A DNA stretch of 64,000 nt from Elymus sibiricus (Eukaryota; Streptophyta; Magnoliopsida; Poales; Poaceae): contig CM077668.1 in the NCBI GenBank assembly GCA_039707655.1, positions 402,796,130 through 402,860,129 of the forward strand, written 5' to 3'. A model generated the notes under the pieces. The model did no database searches. It saw only the letters and a list, made by a program, of their open reading frames with translations, and was not told the origin of the DNA. Below are positions 22,703 to 36,124 of the stretch, one piece after another. A program made the translations under genes and the position numbers. Every line of letters starts with the position of its first letter. Within the stretch, counting starts at the first letter, position 1.

Positions 22703-24994
22703 TAATATGAATCAACAGCTGAAGCATTGACCCCTAAAATAATAGCTGAAGCATTGAATTTGATCCATCGGTGCCAGTGCCACCATCCGATGCGACAAGA
22801 TTTGACGCCTGGCGGGTACCGTTTCTGTAGATGCGAGAGGCGGTCTGATTTACCTGGCCCCTCCACGGCCGGCTATGCATGGGTACCTGCTGTTTCTGTA
22901 GCTTTCTTGTACATTCATTGTTCTGTAGAATCACTGCCACACTCCTATCTAGCTTACGCAAAGCTCCTCTCCTCACGTTTTTCAGCAATTTTTTGGGCAC
23001 GGCAGACCACACACGTACGTGCCCTGTGGTGTTGCTTAATACATTTTCTAGAGAGATTGGAATATGAATAAAATGACTTGGTCGTATATTTATAATAAAA
23101 TCTACCGGCTGTTGCAATACAACTTTTGAAGAAAACCAGGAATACTGTTTTCGTTCTTTTTAATAAAATTATAATAACATTTTCTTGAACGGTGACACCA
23201 TTTTAGTAACAAAATAAATAAAAAAATGGAAATTGGTCGACCGGCTTTGCAGCGGAAAAAAACAACAACGAGCAACAACAATGTTGGACCTTGCATCATT
23301 GTGTGTCCGGCTTCCAATAATATTGGTTGGCCTGGAAAAAAAAGGTAGTCAACTTACAACGTCGCGCTTCTGACTTGCCATGTCGAGCGCTCGGCTGGTA
23401 GCAGCACCAACCGACCTTGCGGCGTCGCACAGTTTTGCAGCACAACGGCCATGCTTTTGTCATAGGAAAAAACAACAACAATGAGGCTTGCAGCGTCGCA
23501 ACATAGGCCAGCCTTGCTTCCCGAGATTTAATAGCACGACAGTCTAGCTTCACAACAAAAAGAACATTGGTGCCCAGATTTGTAGCGTCGAGCATCTGGC
23601 ATGTAGCATCACTGTCGCCGCTCGTGGCATGGTTCGCAACACTTGTGACACTGCCGCAACACCTACTCATGGCACCGGCCATGCCCACTACACGGCATGG
23701 GTCACGACGCTTGCTTGTAGCACTCCTCATAGCACGGTGACGCTCTCCCGCACCACGGCGACACACGTCGCAACACCAGCGACGCTCCCACGACAAGTCG
23801 ACACTCTCATAGCACGGTGACACGCCTCACAACATCATTGCTCCTATGACACGTACGGCGACGCTTTCGCAGCACGACAACGTGCCTCCCAACATCGACC
23901 CAACACTGTTGATGCCCCCCCCCCCCCCCCCCCCCCCCCCCGCGCAGCATGGCATGTTGCGCTCGGGGTTGCAACACGAGCCATGTTGTTACAATTATTT
24001 TACTTCGTTTGGAACATGAGCCATGTTGTGCTCGATGGTTGCAACATGACTCATGTTGCGCTCGAAAAAATTTGTTGTCGGTTGCAACATGATCCATGTT
24101 GTGAAGCCCCTTTGCAACAAGGATGATGTTGCGAAGCCTCTTTGCAACAAGGATGATGTTGCAAAACCGCTTCACAATATGGAAAACATGCAAAGCCGCA
24201 ACAGAGATGAAATTGCAAAAAGCTGGAGAAGATGGAGAAGGAGGGAGTGGTTGGGCAACAAGCTTGGGGAGAGAAATGACACCGACAGCCGGCGATGCAT
24301 CGTCGGGGTGACGGCTTGCAACACCGGAGGGTTAGGCCAGCCCTTGCAGTGCCGCGTGTCCTTGTATGTGGCAGCTTTGTAGCAGCGGCGCCCGGTCCTT
24401 GTAGCGACGCGTGGCCGATTTGCAGCGGCGCCCAGTCTTTGTTGCAATGCGCGACTGAGTTGCCGCGGCGCCGGCTTGCAACAACATGGCAACATTTTTT
24501 TTTGAAGTACTAGCGGATCCTTTGTAGTGGTCTCGTAAGCTAACTAGCTAGTGCTTTCTTGAAAAGAAACAAAAGGCTACGTGTGAATGAGCTTAGCATG
24601 CGCGTTAGCAGTAAAGAAACGTGTGAAAGCAAACAGCTAGTTGTGCCCATAGTAGGCCTAGGGAACCACTCACGTGATAAGCCAGACAGACCTGGCAGCT
24701 CTGTGCGCAGCGGTATACACGCTCGGCTGATCAGACAGCGCAATGCTCGGCCGATCCGACGGTGTAGCGCGCGGCGGATGCCAGCGCTATAATCAGTCGG
24801 CTGATTTGAAGGCTTTTCCTTTTTCTATATATTTTAGTAATGACCAAAGTCCAGCTTATCTCGGATCTTATTCATCTTCGTTTTTTACTTATTCAAAACA
24901 TCATAACATAAACAAAATAATATAAAATATTTGCCGCAATTTTTACACCTCGATTAAGCACTTCCTCTTATCCACGCACTTTGCCCCAGCCATC

Positions 24995-25001
24995 TATAAA
25001 T
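24995..25001 (+). promoter_or_regulatory. TATA box of glutaredoxin copy 2
   Basis: TATAAAT 111 bp before the ATG at 25112, identical to copy 1. Confidence 0.7.
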
Positions 25002-25111
25002 GTTGGGTCATCACCATCACAAAGCTGCAAGAAGCAGCAGCCTATAGCTAACTCAAGTGAAGTGAGCTGAGCCATCGAGATATAGAGGAGAGAAAGCTAG
25101 GCAATTCAGCA

Positions 25112-25420
25112 ATGGCGGAGAGGGTGACCGCGATGGCGTCGCAGGGCATGGTGGTGATCTTTGGGGCGAGCTGCTGCTGCATGTCCCACACCATGACGGG
25201 GCTCTTTGCGGAACTGGGCGTGAGCTCTACGGTGCACGAGGTGGACAAGGACCCCCAGAGAGAGGATCTGGAGAGGGCGCTCGCTGGCATGGTGGGCCAG
25301 AGCCCGGGGGTGCCTGCGGTATTCATCCGTGGCGCACTCGTCGGCGGCACCAGGCAGGTCATGGAGCTGCACCTCGGCGGCCATCTCGTGCCGCTCCTCC
25401 GCCAAGCGGGCGCCCTGTAG
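25112..25420 (+). CDS. CC-type glutaredoxin (ROXY class), intact frame
   Basis: 102 residues, the usual length for land-plant CC-type glutaredoxins, single exon. Seen: active-site CCMS at 22-25 within 'GASCCCMSH' (an extra Cys at 21), the glutathione-site strand 'GVPAVFIRG' (66-74), the GG motif in 'LVGGT' (76-80) and an LxxLL-type 'LVPLL' (92-96). Family knowledge: these small nucleo-cytoplasmic proteins bind TGA-type bZIP factors and tune development and stress responses. Many need a C-terminal ALW[LV] motif for co-repressor recruitment. Oddity: the protein ends ...AGAL with TAG where TGG (Trp) is normal, and the next codons are TCC TGA. The start is chosen because it is the first ATG after the TATA box; M8 is a possible alternative. 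Copy 1 (7596-7903) is frameshifted. Confidence 0.9.
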   Translation: MAERVTAMASQGMVVIFGASCCCMSHTMTGLFAELGVSSTVHEVDKDPQREDLERALAGMVGQSPGVPAVFIRGALVGGTRQVMELHLGGHLVPLLRQAGAL

Positions 25421-25427
25421 TCCTGAT

Positions 25428-25636
25428 ATGTGAGAGAGTGTTTATCAGTTGTACCTCTTGTTAAGAGAAGGGAATAATTCTTTGTGAGAGAGTGTTCATT
25501 CTGATGCAGATTAATGCTTATGCTTAATTTAGACACAAGACATCACACACAGCTCCCATGAAGAGTCTGTGAGAGAGAGTGTTCATTCTGATAGATCCCA
25601 TGAAGAGTTTGTGTGAGAGAGTGTTCATTCTGATGT
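25428..25636 (+). repeat. Repeated 3'-flank motif (copy 2)
   Basis: Duplicate of 7911-8119: several TGTGAGAGAGTGTTCATTCT-like units immediately after the stop codon. Confidence 0.7.
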
Positions 25637-26512
25637 GTACTGGTTACCAAATTGAGCAAATACTAAGCTTAATTAGCAATGCGAATGTGTAGAGTTTGTA
25701 GCACTGATTCACAGTTGTAGAACACTAGGTATTGCAATCATGTAATTTTGATCTTAAGAGCCTCTGTTCATGTCAAAGAAGAAGCCTGAAGTTTGCACTG
25801 AAGATTTTAACGTAGCGATCAGTAATGCCAAAAAAAAAAAAAGAGCCGCAACTGTAATAAAAATAAGTAAATAACTGAAAGTACTGCTTGTGGTGAGGAA
25901 GCTTTATTTGTGTTCTGGACAACCAGGTGCGCATATTTTCACCTTAAAACTTAATTTTGTTTTCCAGTATATTTTGTCCACAAAGATTTCTTTTTTTACG
26001 AGAAACTTTCAATCTATTCATCTTCAATCATGGCAGTACAAAGAACAACAGATACGATCATCACTAGTTCATTAACAGTAGTCCTAAGAGAAAATCTTCA
26101 GGTACGATCTCGATCTGGAACTAGTTCGATACTTTATTTTGTGATATCCTTGCATCCCTTTTTTCTATACAAGTACTACGAAGACCTAGAGATAAAAGAG
26201 AAAAATAATTCTTCTATTCCAGAAAATAGAAACATCACACGTAGTAGTTAGCACAAAATTTAAAACACACATCAAAATGACTTGATAATCTTAGAATCAA
26301 CATGCTCAGTAGACACTTCGTTCAACATGGAAGGGTACCGAGACACGCATGGATTTCATGCAAATATGTAACAGCCAGAGCGTTGCGAGTAGAATTTTAT
26401 ATGCATCAGCAAAGAAGCTAGTAGCTCATAGTGGATCCAATTCATACATCTTGCAGCTCATGAGGATACAAACATCTATGATGTTAAGAAGCACCAACTC
26501 ACTCAACAATCT

Positions 26513-27670
26513 TTAGATGAAAGGCGGAGCATTCACAACATAACCCTCTAGTGTCGGAAAGAAGGTATGTGGAACAAGAGTTTGTTTGAGCTGAAAGTGA
26601 CTAAGATCGACTTCTTTGTGATGGGAAGTGGCGACCAACTTGCCATCCATGCCAACAAGAAGAAGCCACTCGTCAAATTTGACCAACACGAGCAACTCGC
26701 CATCCCCAGGCACGGCCATCACATCCAACCGACCACCATATGTGTCGCACTGCACCCTGATCTCCGCAATCGGCAATTCAATCATGTGTTTTAAGGCCCA
26801 GACCTCCCTTTCATAGTCTTGCAACATCCATATATCAATGGTTTTCACATAATCAAAGGTGGACATGCTGAGCATATCGTCCATCTCAAACAAGTCAGCA
26901 CAGTGAGTAACAGCGGGAGCACGCATCTCCCGGAATGACTCAAATGTGGTGTCGAACACCACTATCATGGTGTTTTTGCCAACATTATACAATGGGTACC
27001 AATGCAGGCTACCACGGAATAGCACACGAGGGTCTGATTCTAGCTCCGTAATCGTATGTGTAATCGGATCTGGCCACCCAATGTGCCTCGGAGGTTGGCC
27101 GGAGTCCAGTGCCAAGACGTGGCACGTAACATCAGTCCCAGGTGCCGGTCTGTACGAGTAGAGCAGTAGTCTGTACTCGTCGGTAGGGGGGTGAGGGTAC
27201 ATTCCCAGAAGCCACCAATTCAGATGCGTAGGCAGCGGGATATGAGCATACTGACGAGTTGCCAGATTGCAGATGGAGAAGTTGATGAGCTCGACGCGAA
27301 AGATGAGGAGGCCATCGCAGGAGGTAACCAGATGGCTGAAGGGGGTCTCGTCGTCGCAGAAGGCGGGGGGGGGGGGGGGGGGGGGGGGCAACCTTGGCCG
27401 ATGATCGAAGCAACAGACGTCTAGGGTGTCACTGATGCGGATGCCTTTTGTATATTTTTCATAGTTGTGGAGAAGGGGAAGAGCGGGCTGGCAGGTGTGG
27501 TGGGTGAGGAGGAAGTCGTGAGTAGAGGTGACGCTGCACCAGACACGGCAGACGGCGCGGCAGCGGAGGAGGGCTTTGGGTGGCAGACGGACAAGAATCT
27601 CCCATATGACGATCTCATCTGGGAGGTCGCGGTGGTGAGGCGTCGCCCCTGCCCTTGCGGCCATGGCCAT
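26513..27670 (-). CDS. F-box protein, intact frame
   Basis: 385 residues. An F-box at about 15-55 ('[23 protein letters not shown]', abbreviated here as LPDEIV...[10 protein letters not shown]...VCRVWCS) should bind SKP1 in an SCF ubiquitin ligase (family knowledge). A run of eight prolines (95-102), encoded by a 24-base C tract on the coding strand (27365-27388), separates it from a C-terminal part. That part resembles the F-box-associated domain, with '[11 protein letters not shown]' and repeated beta-type Trp/Tyr-rich segments. The substrate is unknown. The coding strand is convergent to the glutaredoxin gene, 1.1 kb away. The start is the first of two nearby Met codons (MAMAAR). The polyproline tract is a frameshift hot spot: copy 1 has lost one base there. 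Confidence 0.85.
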   Translation of the reverse strand: MAMAARAGATPHHRDLPDEIVIWEILVRLPPKALLRCRAVCRVWCSVTSTHDFLLTHHTCQPALPLLHNYEKYTKGIRISDTLDVCCFDHRPRLPPPPPPPPAFCDDETPFSHLVTSCDGLLIFRVELINFSICNLATRQYAHIPLPTHLNWWLLGMYPHPPTDEYRLLLYSYRPAPGTDVTCHVLALDSGQPPRHIGWPDPITHTITELESDPRVLFRGSLHWYPLYNVGKNTMIVVFDTTFESFREMRAPAVTHCADLFEMDDMLSMSTFDYVKTIDIWMLQDYEREVWALKHMIELPIAEIRVQCDTYGGRLDVMAVPGDGELLVLVKFDEWLLLVGMDGKLVATSHHKEVDLSHFQLKQTLVPHTFFPTLEGYVVNAPPFI

Positions 27671-27793
27671 GGCTGTCGATTCGTCCCAGTAGCAAAGCAG
27701 GAGTTGTGACGGCGGAATAGGCGTGAAGGATCGCTGTTATGAGACACGATCCAGCTCGTTTTGCCCACCTCCTGTGTGTACAGTGTTGAGCCG

Positions 27794-28641
27794 CAGGGTG
27801 GAGCTACAGTGTTGTGCCTGGGTCAATTGACCCAGATGACCTTGTACTTATACATACAGCCCATTAAAAGAAGGACACAGTGAAAAAAATATGACCCCAG
27901 TTGGACCCAGCAAGCAGCCTCACGTCATGGCAGCAGGCAGCCCAAATATTCCTTAAAAAAAGGCAGCCCAAATAGCACGCACCAGGCAGGCCCACTAGCA
28001 CTCCCGATCGATCTCCAAACTCCAGCGTTAAAACAGATGGATCTGACGATCTCCAAGATATCTGTTCAGGTGACCTGGCTCGATCGATCACGGCATCATG
28101 TCCTCCCGTCGCCCCTTGTTCTTTCTTCCCAGGTCCCTCTGTTCGTCCCCCCTGGCCACTCTTTTCCTTTATATCTAAAAATTCAAGATTCATTCTGCAG
28201 ATCCAATCCGTAAGTGACACAAAAACCAATCCTGTTCTCCTATTATCTCAAATTCCTATTCTTCTATTATCTTAGGGTTTGTTTGACGTGTTAATTTTTT
28301 CTCATAATTGTTTGAAGGTATTTCTTTTCGCATCATTTGCTTCTTGGAGCAAAGATTTCTATATTCAACTCCACGTAAGGATGTGATAGATTACTTTTTT
28401 GAAGATGAAATATCGTAGAGGTCAAGAAAAATAGAAACGTAGCTACTTTTGTAATATGAGCTTATTTCGTTATGATACATTGGCAACTATGATTTCTTAT
28501 TTATGCGAGGTTAGTAAAAAAAAATTATAGACATGTTACTTAATACGAGCTACGCATTTTTAGCCATATATTATTGCTACTTTATTTTTAAGGGGATACA
28601 TTAGGGCTACCCAGCGACCTTTTATTCTAGCTTCGCCCCTG
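27794..28641. mobile_element. hAT-like element (copy 2, tentative)
   Basis: Duplicate of 10275-11121. Its left terminus has one G fewer (CAGGGTGGAGCTA) and two other single-base insertions are present. Confidence 0.45.
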
Positions 28642-28878
28642 ACCGACCGTGTTGAAGACGGATAGGATCCGGCCCAAGCAAACGCATCACGTCGTACTTC
28701 TCTCGTGGATCGACTCGATCGCAAAGCTCGTGTGTCCGCCCGAACAAACAGCCATCTCAAGTCGAACTTGGTATGCCTTTTTTTTCCACTCGAAAGAACT
28801 TGGTGTACCTGTTGTGTCGTCGTGTTCCAACGGTTCGATGAATTCACAAACACTTGCCATGGTCCATGACCATGACTT

Positions 28879-28950
28879 ATACTCCCTCCGTCCCGAAATA
28901 CTTGTCGGAGTATTCCATTTCTCCGACAAGTATTTCTGGATAGAGGAAAT
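28879..28950. mobile_element. Stowaway-like MITE remnant (copy 2)
   Basis: Duplicate of 11359-11430. Confidence 0.6.
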
Positions 28951-29464
28951 ATATGCGTGCAGCAAGCATATGTGCAGCTGGTATTGTCACGGTGGCGCGC
29001 GCGACACTGGCGATGTGTACGTCCAAGCGCGCGGTGCCAACTTTTCTTTTTCTTGAATCAAAGGGGCCATAGATTCTACCTGCGGTCTATTGCCTGGCCC
29101 AGAAGTTGACGTTAGGGTTTGGTGGTTTGGGTGTGATTAGATCGCGAAGTCATGGGAAGTTCGTCTTAGTCAGAGGGATCACGCGAAAGGGATAAGGAAG
29201 ATTCGAGCCCGTTGTTGGTGCGTTTGCATCTATAGAAGGACGAGTTAGATGGTCTGTGATCCGGGAGGATGAGGTGCATCGCAAACACCTTGGTCGTGGG
29301 GTGCGAAGGATGTGCTAGCTGCAGCTGCCGCCGAGGTCGCGCATGCCTTGGACTTCGTTTGGATCTCCACGACGCCACCGCTTCCAAGAATGCAGGAGGC
29401 CCCTTGACCGTCAAGGATGTGGTGGCCGCCGCCACCGTTGCGTCCTCCCATGACTGAAATGTGT

Positions 29465-30638
29465 AATACAACAAATAGGTGGCACCAAAATTTTATCATA
29501 CCATAGTGAAGCGGCCTTTGGATGCTTTACGATAAGTTTTGTCATCAATGTTTGTACCCATATCACTTCTACGGTAGCACGTGCTAAGGACTTGTATTTT
29601 GCCTGACTACTTGATCAACACACAGTTGTTTGCTTTCTTTCACTCCAAGAGCAAGGTTACAACCTTTAAAAACTGCAAAACTGCTAGTAAATCTCCTGTC
29701 ATCTGGACATCATGCCTAGTCTGCATGAGAAAAGACACTAACAAGTGTAGACTCTGGCTTTACAAGTTTGGGTCCAAGAGTCACAATGTACTTTAGGTAC
29801 CTAAGTATCATCTTTATTGTTGCCCAATGAACAGTATTTGGTGCATGCAGAAATGGACAAACCTTATTGACTAAGGAAGAGTTATCTGGTCTAGGTAGTC
29901 ACATACTGCAAAGCACCGACGATACTTCTATACCTGGTGGCATCATCTCCTCCAAGAGGATCTCCTTCTAGTAAGGTTACTTTTTTGGAAAGTGGAAAGT
30001 GGTATATTATATGGTAATAGGTTTATAGTCCCCCATACCGACACACTTCGAAAAATCCAAAATGTAATTTTTTTTTGTACGACACAACATAAGACCATGG
30101 GAATGTTGTTTCACCTCTATGCCAAGAAAATAATGAAGAGACCCCAAATTTTTGAGATCAAATTCCACAGGCATATCTTGTAGTAATGCACCAACTACCT
30201 GATCTAAGGAACTAGTGACAATATCATCAACATATATAAGCATAAAGATGAGGATGTTATTGTAATCTAAGGTCCTAAGGCTTGGAAAATAACCAAGAGT
30301 ATCATGCTTGAGATGCTTGTTGTAGCCCATAAAGAGCTTAATAAAGCTTCCATGCTTAATTTGGATGTACTGAGTTTTCATAACAGGTGGTTGTCTCATA
30401 AAGGCCTCTTCTTCCTTAACACCATGATGACATGCATTTTGCGCATCTAGTTGCCTCATAGTCCAATTGTGTGACATAACAATGGACATAATGTGCATGG
30501 TTGCAGCCTTAACAATATGACTAAAAGTATCCTCATAGTCAACGATATACCTATGCTTAAACCCTTTTGGCAATAGTTGTGTCTTGTAGCTATCAGATTT
30601 CCTCTGGACTTTAAACACCCATTTATAAGATGCCATGT
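29465..30638 (-). pseudogene. Copia RT-RNase H fragment (copy 2)
   Basis: Duplicate of 11945-13118 with the YVDD motif still present, and an open frame of 209 codons at 30007-30636. Lower coordinates hold the decayed RNase H part. Confidence 0.85.
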
Positions 30639-31283
30639 TTTAAATACGCAATAGTGTTTCAGGTTCTCCTGTACTGCAAAAATTACCCCAACGAGTACAA
30701 TCATCTTTATATTGTTTATTAGGTTAAAAAATACCACGTATAGACCCCCCCCCCCCCCCCGTTTCCGTGCGCGGGGCTCTGTGTGTGTGCCCGCGCGCTC
30801 TAGATGGTTGAATAGAGTGATTGAGCCACACCGAGCGCATAAGATTTGGGGGCGATTGGACCTGGTAAACATTTCATTTTAATTACATGTGCATTTGTAT
30901 ACATATAGCAACTGTGTTGCTACTGTAATTGAACGAGAGTTATATCAACATAAAATTTATAATTAAACAAGTATGTTCTAAATTGAATGATAACCATAAC
31001 AATAAGTAGACAAAGGTACATCGGCCTAGTGTGTATGGTCTAGAAATCCCTACTGTGTCTTGTAGAGGTTTTGACTCTCGTCTGAACTATGCATTCTATT
31101 TTTGGTTATGGAAAAACATGGTTGAGAGCTTTGCCTTCACGATAAGAACTACAGTCTTTGGTTCTCACCACAACTCTATATTCTATTTTTAGTAACTCAA
31201 CTGAATGGATAAGAAGTCCTTGCATTCCCTACAAATAGATCTCCGCTACATAGAAGTGTGTACCCCAGATATAGAATGCCTTA

Positions 31284-31556
31284 GGCTACTCATAGTGGAG
31301 AGTATCATATACTAGTATCATGCATATGATACTAGGGTATGATACTACCTTCATAGTGCATAGTATCATATATTAGTATCATAGATGATCTTATTTATTG
31401 CCATGCATGACACATAGTAGCATAGAATTTATTATGATACGGTATCCACCTATGTTACTCCAACCCTCTCTCTCTTCTTTAATTTTGTGCCACATCAGCG
31501 TTTTTGATAGTCCCAAGTGCATGATACTGGTTATGTTACCCCCACTATGGCCAGCC
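31284..31556. mobile_element. Tourist-like MITE (copy 2)
   Basis: Duplicate of 13767-14039 with TTA flanks. Confidence 0.8.
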
Positions 31557-31979
31557 TTATCCTATCTAACCTTGTACTATTGATGACTTCTTGCACTACG
31601 AGTTCCATCAAGGTATGTCATCGTTTGGTTATTGTTGACTCCTGAAGGCAAACCTTACTTTAGCAGATGATGATATGACAATGGTGATCATATCATTGTT
31701 AGGTATAACCAGTCAGAGTAAACCAACACTTGAGAGTAAGGCCAAGATGTCCTGTTCAGATCCACGTTTCACCACGACAAACCTTTCTATGCATTCTAAC
31801 CAAGGAAGACTCGTTGATGTTTGCCGCGGTGAAACTGTGGATCTGAGCAGGACACCACCAGGGGTAGTTAACCCCCCTCCCCGACTCTCTCAGTCCCTCA
31901 TCATCGCATCTAGATGCGTGCATTGGCAAGCGGTTGTAGTCCTCTCAATAAGCGGATTTCTCTCTACCTGATAAAAATC

Positions 31980-32037
31980 TACTCCCTAAACGCTCTTAGT
32001 GATCTAAACCCTCTTATATTTCTTTACAGAGGGAGTA
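31980..32037. mobile_element. Stowaway MITE, internally deleted (copy 2)
   Basis: Duplicate of 14463-14520. Confidence 0.6.
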
Positions 32038-32196
32038 CTAGCCTGTTCCTATCGGATTAAAATGTACGCGTGTCCCTATTAACTAAGCGCTTCTTGAGCG
32101 CTTGAAAATAGGACACTGGCACTGGGTTTCGTTGGGACATCACCACCAGGAGATAGAGGTAATTATGTTGACCGACACTTTATTTTTTCTAGCACA

Positions 32197-32353
32197 CACA
32201 GCAACACACGTTTTTTTTTTTTTGCGAGAAACTTCCAATCTATTCATCTTCAATCATGGCAGTACAAAGAACAACAGAGGTAATAAAAATTACAACCATG
32301 TCCGTGGACCACCTAGCGACGACTACAAGCACTGGAGCACAGCAACACACGTT
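32197..32353 (-). mobile_element. 5'-truncated LINE with 16-bp TSD (copy 2)
   Basis: Duplicate of 14680-14837. TSD at 32197-32212 and 32338-32353. Confidence 0.85.
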
Positions 32354-34017
32354 AATGCTTGATCTTTCAAATCTTTACTTTCATGTCTAGCACACACACC
32401 AACACACGTTAATGTTTGATCTCTCAATCTTTACTTTCAACCTTCACTACTGGAACTTCTGGGTGATGGAGGGCTTCTCCGATGGGTGTGACGACACATT
32501 CATCATCGAACTTCTGATCGAACCATATGACGTCTTCTTACACACGACCCATTCCCAGGAAGACGACACTGCTAGAGCCAATAACGACGGCTGCAACATC
32601 CTGCATACGATAAACACCTCTGAGTATCTACTAGATCCATTGCTCGTTCCAATGTAATTTATCGTCTGTGCCTGGGATTTGTTCTCTTCTGCTTCATGAT
32701 GATCATAAGGACATGATCTAACTAGGAGCAGCAACTCATTGATGTGATTGCACGGTGAAGGCTCACCGCACCCGTAGCAGTTGCATGCTCACATAATGGA
32801 TTCATTGGTGAGATGCCACGACTCGCGAGGACAATGGGGTGAAAAAAATAGTGCATGTCGTGCATGAATCGAGAGATATGAGGGCCATGCAACTGAGTAT
32901 TCACGTGCCGCATTGTCTGACATTCTTTTGTGCTTCATAGAAATATACGATTACTGTCCTAGAAAAAGAACAGAGGGTCTTGCTTCATCCACCTAGGAAA
33001 TCAATTGAGCATCATGCACAGATTTGGGAGTCCACGAATTGATGTACGAACTATTTGTAACCATCCCATCATGAAAGATTTGAGTGTGATACACTCGGAC
33101 CATACTTTATCTTCTCATACTACATGCATATGCTATTATTGTGTATATATTTCATACCACTTCCCTATAATTCATATTTACTATAATTTCTATATGCTTT
33201 GCTCAAGTTTGTAACGCCCGCCGCCATCAATTTACTCCGGCCTCCAGCCGTATATATAAAACCTTTTATGATATACTCCATAATTCATACTATATGCTAG
33301 CTTTTTGAAATATATATAGTCGATGCTTCCTTAAAAGAAGACTATTCCATACTTTCTTACAAAAACACACCATACTACACATACTCTGCACTTTCTTACA
33401 AAAGTACTCCCTTCTACATACTCCTCCTTCTAGTGTACATAAATTAAGATTGTGACTATATACTCTTGGCCGGCTTACAAAAACTAAAAGAAAAATCTCG
33501 CACCAGGATCTCCACAAACCTACCACAAACGGCCGGCTTCCCTTAGAAGCATTATCCAGGCGCCACCGGTCCTCTTCTGCATTCATCTTGCCAATGGTCG
33601 TCTGCACTGAGATCATGATGTTGTTGAAAACCAAACTGTTTTGAAAATTCGAATTCAGTCATCGACAGTCTAGTGGTGACCCGAATGGGAAAGGAGGATT
33701 TGGGATTTAATTTGAAAGACTAATGTTGCCAGAAGATCAGGATTATTGCATGCGTGCCACAACAAATAGCTTGGCGGTTCAGGTTAATAGAGTTTTTTTT
33801 ACCATGTTCAGGTTAATAGAGTTACGCACCGTTAGACGCTTTCAGGTATGTGCGCTATTTGTGGAGTGAAAGATAAAGTACTTTTCACTCCCTCGTGATT
33901 TTCCCTAAGATCCATGCTCTGCGTTTGGCTTTGAGGGACATGTAGAACATTCGTGGGGAAGAGGTTTTTAAATTCTTGGGTCCAGATTGGTTTCTTGTTC
34001 CGTTGGATTAATTAAGT

Positions 34018-34749
34018 TTGCAGCAATGGGAGCAAATCTTGGGAGGCTCGCATTTGAGAAATTGTGTGATTTTTGGAAAGGGCGGGGAATTCCTTAGAGC
34101 CTCTGCTAATTATGTTAATAATTATTGGTCCACCTTCTCGTTGTGTCAGGCTAATGTTGAGTTGGTATTTAATAACAAAGGTAAAGGTATGGTGGGAGGG
34201 TTAAGGGCCAGTTACGCTCCATTAATTGATTATGTGGCTTGGAAGCGTCCCCCTTTGTACTACATCAAGATCAATGTCGACACAAGTTTTGTGGAGAACT
34301 TGAGCGCCGCCAGTGTGGGTGTTATTGCTAGAAATTCATCTGGTAAGGTCATCATCTCTTCATGGGATTTTATTGGACGGTGTACTAGTGTTAATGAAGC
34401 AAAGCTTTGGGCTTGTCTTTTCGGGCTTTATATATGTATATAACTCTTCACAAGTCTACTATTTTGGAGGTTGGTTGTGCTTTTGAGGTTTCTTTCCTTA
34501 GAAATGAAAACATTGACATGTCTCCTCTTATTAGTAGACATGGAGTATCTCTAAGCTATTTCAGAATTTTAAGATTTTCTATAGTTAATCGTGTTGCAAA
34601 TGGAGTGGCTCACGAGATTGCTAAGTATAGTTTTGATAGTAGGTCTGATGGTGTTCTTCTTAATAGCTTTCCGCCCTGCATGGTGTAAGTTGTAACAATA
34701 TCTTTGTGATAACCTTTTAATTAATTAATGCATGGGGTGTTTTTCAAAA
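34018..34749 (+). pseudogene. LINE RNase H fragment (copy 2)
   Basis: Duplicate of 16502-17233 with the same frameshift, so the frameshift predates the 17.5-kb duplication. Confidence 0.8.
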
Positions 34750-34755
34750 TTAGAC

Positions 34756-35704
<949 letters not shown>

Positions 35705-36124
35705 TGACGGTGTCTTGGACTAGGGGGTACTCACCACATCGTCTCTCGACCAGGTGGGTTGAGCTGAGGACCCCCATGGCGGTTCACTCATGGGCCACTT
35801 CGGGCAGCCCATGACGAATACAAGGAAGATTCCACATGACTTGGCGCACAAGACGAGGACTCTTCTAAACCCTAGGCCTCCGGTGCATATAGAAACCGAG
35901 GCCAGGCTAGTCAATAGAACATCGCATATTCATTAGAACAATCTCGTGGTAGATGCATGTACTCTGTACTACACCCCATATGAATACAATCAAAAGCAGG
36001 ACGTAGGGTATTATCTCTTCGAGAGAGCCCGAACCTGGGTAAAATCCTGTGTCCATGTTACCATCGCTCCAAGACGCCTAGCTTAGGACCCCTACTACGA
36101 GATATGCCGGATTTAGAACCGACA
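35705..36124 (+). repeat. 5' LTR of LARD-like element
   Basis: 420 bp. The TATA position reads TATAGAAA (35888-35895), against TATATAAA in the 3' LTR. Confidence 0.9.
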
